A DNA stretch of 33,957 nucleotides from Marine Group III euryarchaeote CG-Epi1 (GTDB lineage Archaea > Thermoplasmatota > Poseidoniia > MGIII > CG-Epi1), in NCBI GenBank assembly GCA_001875345.1, contig MIZA01000007.1, positions 1-33,957 on the forward strand, in the 5' to 3' direction. The notes beneath the pieces were generated by a model, which saw nothing but the letters and a program-made list of their open reading frames with translations, did not search any database and was not told the DNA's origin. This document shows, one piece after another, positions 1 to 5,697 of this stretch (its first letter is position 1; every line of letters starts with the position of its first letter). The position numbers and the translations under genes are program-made.

Positions 1-707
1 GTTTTTGGAGCTCCAATAGGCCGACTCATGACTGCATCTGCTTCTTCTACAGTTAGACCAGACTTAACAGCTTCAACCATTCCTACTAAGGTCCAATAGG
101 TTCCTATTCGATTTCCAATAAAACCTGGAGTATCATTGCATAGAACTACTTCTTTTCCGAGATTTATATCGCAAAAGTCTGAAACAATTTGAACTTTTTC
201 TTGACTAACTTCACTACCTGAAACTATTTCAAGTAATCGAAGATATCTTGGAGGATTAAAAAAATGAGTGATCATAAAATCCTTAGCAAAAGATTCAGCC
301 ATTCCTTCTACAAGCTGTTCTCTAGGAATAGTAGAAGTATTTGATGTGACTATTGAACCTTTCTTTCTAAACTCCTCAATTTTTCTAAAGACATTGTGCT
401 TTACATCAAGCCTTTCCAAAACTACTTCAATAATTAAGTCTGCAGCATTTATTAAATCTAAATTGTCCTCGATGTTTCCAGTAGTTATAAGTTTAGCATT
501 TCTTCTATGCATTAAAGGAGTAGGACTTCCCAACCTAACTGGCTTAAGCATATTACTAACTGCACTTTCGGCTATTACATTACGATTAGTTGCGCCATCT
601 GGTACTATGTCTAAGAGTGTTACAGGAAAACCTGCATTAGCAACTTGAGCAGCAATGCCACTACCCATAAGACCGGCACCAATTACTGCGACATTATTAA
701 TTTTCAT
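1..707 (-). CDS. 3-hydroxyacyl-CoA dehydrogenase, FadN-type, N-terminal part (cut by window edge)
   Basis: This is the NAD-dependent step of fatty-acid beta-oxidation, oxidising L-3-hydroxyacyl-CoA to 3-ketoacyl-CoA. The first 235 residues are present and the C-terminus lies beyond base 1. The protein opens with a Rossmann dinucleotide motif (VIGAGLMGSGIAAQ, about residues 7-20). It also has the family segments IIEVV, SNTST, HFFNPPRYLRLLEIV and DTPGFIGNRIGTY. From memory, the HFFNPPRY and NRIGTY segments resemble bacterial FadN-type proteins of about 750-780 residues, which carry a C-terminal enoyl-CoA hydratase domain; the fusion cannot be seen here. The ATG directly abuts the thiolase stop codon, so the two genes are surely co-transcribed and translationally coupled. 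Family call firm; FadN subtype inferred. Confidence 0.9.
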   Translation of the reverse strand, partial: MKINNVAVIGAGLMGSGIAAQVANAGFPVTLLDIVPDGATNRNVIAESAVSNMLKPVRLGSPTPLMHRRNAKLITTGNIEDNLDLINAADLIIEVVLERLDVKHNVFRKIEEFRKKGSIVTSNTSTIPREQLVEGMAESFAKDFMITHFFNPPRYLRLLEIVSGSEVSQEKVQIVSDFCDINLGKEVVLCNDTPGFIGNRIGTYWTLVGMVEAVKSGLTVEEADAVMSRPIGAPK

Positions 708-1829
708 TTAAGCCCTTTCTAAAACTGTTGCACAACCTTGTCCGCCTCCTACACACATGGTTGATAGGGCATAGCGTTTTCCGGTTTCTTTCAATAAAGA
801 TGCTGCTTTACCTGTAATTCTGGCACCACTAGCACCTAAAGGATGTCCCATCGAAATAGCTCCACCATGAATATTCAACTTGGACATCTCAACTCCTAAT
901 TCCTTAACACATGCTAAACTCTGTGCTGCAAAGGCTTCATTCATTTCAATAATATCAACATCTTCTAATTTAATTCCAGCTCTTTTGAGAGCCTTCTGAG
1001 AAGATAGAACGGGGCCAATTCCCATTATCTCAGGGCTACAACCTGATATTGCCATTCCACGTATGTATGCTAGAATTTCTAAACTATTCTTGTTAGCATA
1101 ATCTTCCGAGCAAACGATAACTGCAGCGGCACCATCAGTTAATGGTGATGAAGTTGCAGCCGTAACTACTCCATCTTTATCGAAAGCAGGTTTAAGCCCA
1201 GCCATAGTCTCTAAAGATGTTTCTGGTCTGACACACCCGTCTTCGGTAACTCCGTTAATCGAGACAATTTCATCTTTAAACTTTTTTTGATCATTTGCGC
1301 TTGCTGCTTTTTGATGGCTTTCTAAGGCCATTTTCTCTTGCTCCTCTCGATTGATAGAATGTTGCTTAGCTAAGTTTTCAGCTGTGTGACCCATTCCAAT
1401 GTAAGCATCTACATCAATTAAACTTGGATTTAGCATAGGATTGAATCCAGGCATTGGAACTCTACTCATTGATTCAACGCCGCCTGCGATGAATAACTCA
1501 CCAGAACCTGAAACTATTGCTCCAGCTGCTTGGTGTATTGCTTGCATGGATGAAGCACAAAACCTGTTGACAGTTACACCACCGACGCTCTTTGGAAGGT
1601 CTGATAAGAATACCACATTTCGGGCCAAATTCATTCCTTGTTCAGCTTCTGGAAAAGCACAACCAAGAATTAAATCTTCAACATCATCGACGTTGATTTT
1701 ATATTTTTTAATCAAGCCATTAACAACCCCTGCAGCCAAATCATCTGGCCTAACTTTAGCCAAGCCTCCCTTTTTAGCCGGTGTAAATGCTGAACGGACA
1801 TAACCACATATTACTGCGTCACTACTCAT
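708..1829 (-). CDS. fadA: acetyl-CoA acyltransferase (thiolase)
   Basis: Thiolase of 373 residues that cleaves 3-ketoacyl-CoA with CoA, the last step of the beta-oxidation cycle. The nucleophilic cysteine is Cys91 (VNRFCASSMQAIHQ). The active-site His329 lies in GGAISMGHPLGASGAR, and the second catalytic cysteine, Cys359, in STMCVGGGQGC. A NEAFAAQ segment completes the family signature. Length is slightly short of the usual 385-400 residues, but all catalytic blocks are present. It is the first gene of a leftward operon whose second gene, a 3-hydroxyacyl-CoA dehydrogenase, starts at the next base after the stop. The pairing and order resemble fadN-fadA modules and argue for the degradative rather than the biosynthetic thiolase. 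A TATA-like element at 1853-1860 lies about 24-31 bases before the ATG, so the mRNA is probably leaderless. Confidence 0.94.
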   Translation of the reverse strand: MSSDAVICGYVRSAFTPAKKGGLAKVRPDDLAAGVVNGLIKKYKINVDDVEDLILGCAFPEAEQGMNLARNVVFLSDLPKSVGGVTVNRFCASSMQAIHQAAGAIVSGSGELFIAGGVESMSRVPMPGFNPMLNPSLIDVDAYIGMGHTAENLAKQHSINREEQEKMALESHQKAASANDQKKFKDEIVSINGVTEDGCVRPETSLETMAGLKPAFDKDGVVTAATSSPLTDGAAAVIVCSEDYANKNSLEILAYIRGMAISGCSPEIMGIGPVLSSQKALKRAGIKLEDVDIIEMNEAFAAQSLACVKELGVEMSKLNIHGGAISMGHPLGASGARITGKAASLLKETGKRYALSTMCVGGGQGCATVLERA

Positions 1830-1841
1830 CTAATTACTCAT

Positions 1842-1865
1842 TACTAATTTAGTATATAAAACTAA
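1842..1865 (-). promoter_or_regulatory. TATA box of the thiolase operon within an ACTAA/TTAGT dyad cluster
   Basis: Bases 1853-1860 give a TATA element on the minus strand (TTTATATAC), correctly spaced for a start at 1829. It is embedded in inverted repeats: TACTAA-T-TTAGTA at 1842-1854 is a perfect 6-bp dyad with a 1-nt spacer, and TTAGT-N7-ACTAA at 1849-1865 flanks the TATA box itself. The five-base unit therefore occurs three times in 24 bases. A protein bound here would block TBP/TFB. The divergent TrmB-family regulator is the obvious candidate, but that link is inferred. Confidence 0.5.
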
Positions 1866-1897
1866 GGAATCTGGTTAATATTATAAAACATTTATAT

Positions 1898-1928
1898 AGT
1901 TTGTAGCTAAACTTACCCTTTAAATAGA
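1898..1928 (+). promoter_or_regulatory. promoter region of the TrmB-family regulator
   Basis: TTTAAATAG at 1919-1927 is a TATA-like element about 20-29 bases before the ATG at 1948, consistent with a leaderless transcript. Just upstream is the dyad AGTTT-N6-AAACT (1898-1913), and another AT-rich element, TTTATATAG, lies at 1891-1899. The dyad overlaps the expected BRE position and could serve autoregulation. TATA assignment is moderate; the role of the dyad is speculative. Confidence 0.4.
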
Positions 1929-1947
1929 TATACAATTATGATATATT

Positions 1948-2724
1948 ATGCAAGGCTTAAGCCAAAGTGACAAAATAAAATCTGAAAAAGAAATTAAGAT
2001 ACTAACACAATTAGGATTATCTAAAGATGAGGCCCACGTTTATCATGTATTACTAGTCTCTAAAGAATCTACTGTTGGAAAAATCAGTAGGTCTATTAAT
2101 TTCTCGCGTGCTAAAATTTACGGAATTGTAGATAACTTATTGGCAGAGGGAATTGTGGTTGAAGGAAATAAACACCCAAAAACATATTTTCCAGTTGATC
2201 CAAAGGATATATCAGAGAGAAAATTAAAATCTATCCAGAAAGCATCAAAATTAGTTGATGAACAATTGGCTCCGCTATTCAAATCAAAACCTGTAGACTA
2301 TTTGGAAACTCTAACAGTTAAAGATATGGAAATATTTTCACAAGTGGTAGACATGTGTGAAAGAGCAAGTGAGACCATAGATGTTATTGCAGCAATACTT
2401 CCATCTGAAATGCCTCGTAATGTCTGCAGAGCTTTTTCTGATGCAAGCGGTAGAGGAATAAAAGTTAGAATGTTATTTCCTGATAAAGAAACTAATTTAG
2501 ATTTAAGTCGCTTAGAAGGCTATTTTGAAGTAAAATTAGCAAAATCAATACCAGCTGCAGGAATTATACTAATAGATAATTGTGAATTCTGCGTAGGTGG
2601 ACTAGATGTCCCTGAATCCGAAAACACACTCCTAGGAATGTGGATGAATCAACCTGAACTAGCTAGACTTGCTAGGTTAATATTTGATAATCTATATGAT
2701 TCTGCTGAAACATATAAGAGCTAA
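1948..2724 (+). CDS. TrmB-family transcriptional regulator
   Basis: A 258-residue archaeal regulator of the TrmB family. Residues about 14-85 form the winged helix-turn-helix (ILTQLGLSKDEAHVYHVLL, then a recognition-helix segment SINFSRAKIYGIVDNLLAEG). A short helical linker rich in Lys (about 88-115) follows. The C-terminal half (about 118-258) resembles the TrmB sensor/PLD-like fold, with hydrophobic strands such as TIDVIAAILP and AGIILIDNCEFCVGGLD. Characterised TrmB proteins mostly sense sugars. Here the gene is divergent from a thiolase-dehydrogenase operon across 118 bases of dyad-rich DNA, which suggests control of fatty-acid oxidation with an acyl-CoA or similar ligand. That ligand is inferred from context only. 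It ends 6 bases from the convergent small membrane protein gene. Confidence 0.85.
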   Translation: MQGLSQSDKIKSEKEIKILTQLGLSKDEAHVYHVLLVSKESTVGKISRSINFSRAKIYGIVDNLLAEGIVVEGNKHPKTYFPVDPKDISERKLKSIQKASKLVDEQLAPLFKSKPVDYLETLTVKDMEIFSQVVDMCERASETIDVIAAILPSEMPRNVCRAFSDASGRGIKVRMLFPDKETNLDLSRLEGYFEVKLAKSIPAAGIILIDNCEFCVGGLDVPESENTLLGMWMNQPELARLARLIFDNLYDSAETYKS

Positions 2725-2730
2725 CATAAT

Positions 2731-2916
2731 TCAAAGACCGGGTAGGGTTCCGAATAGATAGTAATAAATGATTGCAGATAAACCATAAAAGAAAATAAAT
2801 ATTTTCAGATATCTAAACAATGCTCTAAATATGAAACCACCAGTTGATATGTTATCCTTAGGTTCATCATCTGCATGAGCAAAAGGATCTTTATCCTTAA
2901 CATCCAATCTCGCCAT
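2731..2916 (-). CDS. small single-pass membrane protein, unknown function
   Basis: A 61-residue protein not recognised from any family. Residues 1-28 are hydrophilic and charged (Asp/Lys-rich). Residues about 29-38 carry Arg, and one hydrophobic segment follows (LKIFIFFYGLSAIIYYYLFG, about 37-56), giving a probable tail-anchored topology with the N-terminus in the cytoplasm. It fills the gap between trmB and the P5C dehydrogenase gene exactly, ending 6 bases from the trmB stop and beginning 76 bases from the divergent dehydrogenase start, which supports it as a real gene. The divergent arrangement does not establish a shared function. Confidence 0.6.
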   Translation of the reverse strand: MARLDVKDKDPFAHADDEPKDNISTGGFIFRALFRYLKIFIFFYGLSAIIYYYLFGTLPGL

Positions 2917-2969
2917 GTAATGCTATAGTCAAGTTAAATTAAAGATATCTATTAAGACAACTAATATTA

Positions 2970-2983
2970 ATTGAGGTCTCAAT
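2970..2983. promoter_or_regulatory. inverted repeat ATTGAG-GT-CTCAAT before the P5C dehydrogenase gene
   Basis: Two 6-bp arms separated by GT end 9 bases before the ATG at 2993. For a leaderless or short-leader transcript this position covers the transcription start region, where a repressor could act. It is a candidate operator; no binding protein is evident. Confidence 0.35.
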
Positions 2984-2992
2984 AAACATATT

Positions 2993-4612
2993 ATGAGTTC
3001 TCACCCAAATAATGAGCCTATTCTAAGTTATGAGCCTGGAAGCGATGAAAAAGAAGCTTTACTCAAGGAATTAAACAGACAAATGGAAGAAGTTATAGAA
3101 ATTCCTTGCATTATAAATGGTGAAAAAATTTACACTAATAATACAGTCACACAAGTCATACCTCATAACCATAGCCATGTACTCGCAAACGTTCACCTTG
3201 CAGGTAAGAACGAAATTGAAAAAGCCTGTCAATCTGCGATAAACGCTCAAAACGATTGGATAGAACTTGGAATGGACAAGAGGGCAGCTATCTTTGAGAA
3301 GTGTGCTGAACTACTAGCCGGCAAATGGAGAATGAAGATAAATGCAGCTACAATGCTAAATCAAAGTAAAACTGCATTCCAAGCTGAAATAGATGCAGCC
3401 TGCGAATTAATTGACTTTTGGAATTTTAATGCTTTTTATGCAAGAGAATTTCACGACCAATACCAACCTTTAGTTTCACCTGAAGGGAACATTAACACAA
3501 CTGAAATTCGCCCACTTGAAGGATTCGTACTGGCTGTAACGCCTTTTAATTTTACGAGCATAGCTGCAAACTTACCAAGTGCTCCTGCCATGGTTGGTTG
3601 TACTGCATTGTGGAAACCAAGCCGAAATTCATATCACTCCAATTACTTGTTGATGGAATTAATGATGGAAGCTGGATTGCCTGCAGGAGTTATTAATTTC
3701 ATTCCAGGATCAGGATCAGAAATAACTGAAACTTGTCTATCCAATCCTGATTTTGCGGGACTGCACTTCACAGGGTCTACTGCTGTATTTCAAGGCATTT
3801 GGCAGCGTATAGCTGAGTCATTACCCAATTTGAGAAGCTATCCTAGAATTGTAGGTGAAACAGGAGGTAAAGATTTCGTTGTAGCTCATCCAGATTGTGA
3901 CCGAAGAGGGCTCTTAGTTGCACTTCTAAGAGGTGCTTTCGAATTTCAAGGACAAAAATGCTCTGCCGCAAGTAGAGCTTACGTTCCAAAAACAGTTTGG
4001 GAAGGTATGGGCAATGAGTTAGTATCAGAGATTCAAAAGATAAAAATGGGTGATGCTTCAGATTTCTCTAACTTCATGACTGCTGTAATAGATGAAAGGG
4101 CCTTTAGCAAAATAAAGGGATACATCGATAGAGCCTCTGAAAACTCTGATTGTAAAGTAATAACTGGAGGAAAATGTGATAATGAAACTGGTTGGTTCAT
4201 AGAACCTACAATCATATTAACTGAGAACCCAAACTCAGAAACTATGGTTGAAGAAATATTTGGGCCAGTTTTGACTATTTATGTATATGAGGATAGTGAT
4301 TTTGATGATGTTCTTGAATTGTGTGACAAAGCTTCACCATACGCCTTAACGGGATCAATATTTTCAAGTAATGAAGAAAATATTCAGAAAGCATATAACA
4401 AATTGAGATTCACTGCAGGAAATTTCTATATTAACGATAAACCAACTGGGGCAGTTGTTGCTCAACAACCGTTTGGAGGTGCAAGGGCTTCAGGCACTAA
4501 TGATAAGGCTGGTGGGCCACTAAACTTGCTAAGATGGATTTCCCCAAGATCAATTAAGAGAAATAATCTCAAAATTCACGATTGGGAATACCCATTCATG
4601 GGCGAAAACTAA
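2993..4612 (+). CDS. pruA: L-glutamate gamma-semialdehyde (delta-1-pyrroline-5-carboxylate) dehydrogenase
   Basis: An aldehyde dehydrogenase superfamily protein of 539 residues that oxidises glutamate semialdehyde to glutamate with NAD+, the second step of proline degradation. The general base Glu289 sits in RIVGETGGKDF and the catalytic Cys323 in FEFQGQKCSAASR. The cofactor-binding stretch AVTPFNFTSIAANLPSAPAM (about 181-200) and FTGSTAVF are present, and the C-terminal QQPFGGARASGTN block is typical of the stand-alone P5CDH type rather than generic aldehyde dehydrogenases. Length matches the 520-550-residue monofunctional enzymes. No proline dehydrogenase is adjacent, so the substrate may come from a distant putA/prodh gene or from ornithine. 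The gene ends in a 4-base overlap with the convergent hydrolase gene. Confidence 0.92.
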   Translation: MSSHPNNEPILSYEPGSDEKEALLKELNRQMEEVIEIPCIINGEKIYTNNTVTQVIPHNHSHVLANVHLAGKNEIEKACQSAINAQNDWIELGMDKRAAIFEKCAELLAGKWRMKINAATMLNQSKTAFQAEIDAACELIDFWNFNAFYAREFHDQYQPLVSPEGNINTTEIRPLEGFVLAVTPFNFTSIAANLPSAPAMVGCTALWKPSRNSYHSNYLLMELMMEAGLPAGVINFIPGSGSEITETCLSNPDFAGLHFTGSTAVFQGIWQRIAESLPNLRSYPRIVGETGGKDFVVAHPDCDRRGLLVALLRGAFEFQGQKCSAASRAYVPKTVWEGMGNELVSEIQKIKMGDASDFSNFMTAVIDERAFSKIKGYIDRASENSDCKVITGGKCDNETGWFIEPTIILTENPNSETMVEEIFGPVLTIYVYEDSDFDDVLELCDKASPYALTGSIFSSNEENIQKAYNKLRFTAGNFYINDKPTGAVVAQQPFGGARASGTNDKAGGPLNLLRWISPRSIKRNNLKIHDWEYPFMGEN

Positions 4613-5652
4613 GATTTAAATTCTAATGAATTAATGAAGAAGCTAACTAAACGAGATTCGTATTCTGATGAATATTCCCAGAGTGCATCAACGTGAGCAC
4701 TGTCTTCAACTAACCATAAGGTCACATTGGCATCAGCCTCTGAGGCTTTTTCATAAAACATTTTTGAATGCTCATTTGAAATTCTTACATCGCTATCACC
4801 GTGAACAAGATACATTGGCCTATCACCAGCCCTTGAAGCAACTTCTAAAGGAACTCTATCCTCCAAACTTACACCCACTAACCTTTCACCCATAGTTATA
4901 GCCGGTGATGCCAATATTCTAGGGAAACCAAGTCTTTCCAACTCATTACCAACTAAAAGCGGAAAATCAATGATTGGGCTGTCTAACCACATCGCCCCGA
5001 TTTCTGACTCATCAAACGCAAGAGTTGTTGCTAGGGAATATGTTGATATGCTGAATATTCCAATAGATTTAGGATTGTAACTTTTGTCTTCGATCAGCCA
5101 ATCATATGCACCTAAAACATCTAAATACTCTTTTTGACCTAGGTAGAAATAATCTGAAACTACCTCACTATGACCGTGATTTCGAAGATCTATCATGAAA
5201 ACATTAAAATTATTTTTTGAGAGGTAAGAGGCTGATAGCAGAATCTCAGGTTTACATTTACCATTCTCGTATCCTCCATGTACAAAAATTACAACAGGAG
5301 AAGATTCGTTTACCTCAACATACCAACCTTCAAGTTTAATTCCATCTCTACTTGTAAAATTAATAGTTTCGTATGATTCGAATTGCCAAGGTTCTGCGTC
5401 AAAATCTTTTCGCATTGATATTCGCTGTTCTGAGTCTGCCCATGGCTCAAACGACTCCCAGTCATCGTCTACAGTCCAGTTAGTTGGAGTATTCGACTCC
5501 CAAAGACCACAACCATGAGGTACAGTCAAGGCTTGCTTAGCTATAACATGACCTAATCCAAACCAAATGGCAGGTAGGAGTAAAACTAATACAACCGACA
5601 ATGAAAGGAATAGTTTTTTTCTATCTTTCACAAACTGAGGTAGATTAATCAT
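4609..5652 (-). CDS. membrane-anchored alpha/beta hydrolase
   Basis: A 347-residue alpha/beta-hydrolase-fold protein. Residues about 13-33 form an N-terminal membrane anchor, so the catalytic domain is probably outside the cell. The oxyanion strand reads VIFVHGGYENG (about 121-131) and the DLRNHGHS segment (155-162) is typical of the family. The nucleophile elbow is unusual: the expected Gly-x-Ser-x-Gly is replaced by Ser201-Ile-Ser203-Thr-Tyr205. The candidate acid Asp288 (VHGDSDVRI) and base His320 (EDSAHVDAL) are present, so a triad Ser203-Asp288-His320 is possible. The substrate (ester, peptide or lipid) cannot be told. It overlaps the convergent pruA by 4 bases. Fold call firm, activity uncertain. 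Confidence 0.85.
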   Translation of the reverse strand: MINLPQFVKDRKKLFLSLSVVLVLLLPAIWFGLGHVIAKQALTVPHGCGLWESNTPTNWTVDDDWESFEPWADSEQRISMRKDFDAEPWQFESYETINFTSRDGIKLEGWYVEVNESSPVVIFVHGGYENGKCKPEILLSASYLSKNNFNVFMIDLRNHGHSEVVSDYFYLGQKEYLDVLGAYDWLIEDKSYNPKSIGIFSISTYSLATTLAFDESEIGAMWLDSPIIDFPLLVGNELERLGFPRILASPAITMGERLVGVSLEDRVPLEVASRAGDRPMYLVHGDSDVRISNEHSKMFYEKASEADANVTLWLVEDSAHVDALWEYSSEYESRLVSFFINSLEFKS

Positions 5653-5697
5653 AGTTGCGACTTATTCATCAGTATATAAATTTAAATTTATTTACTT

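Noticed and set aside
1441-1803. Long open frame opposite the thiolase gene
   Set aside because: The thiolase on the other strand has all catalytic motifs; this frame shows no family pattern.
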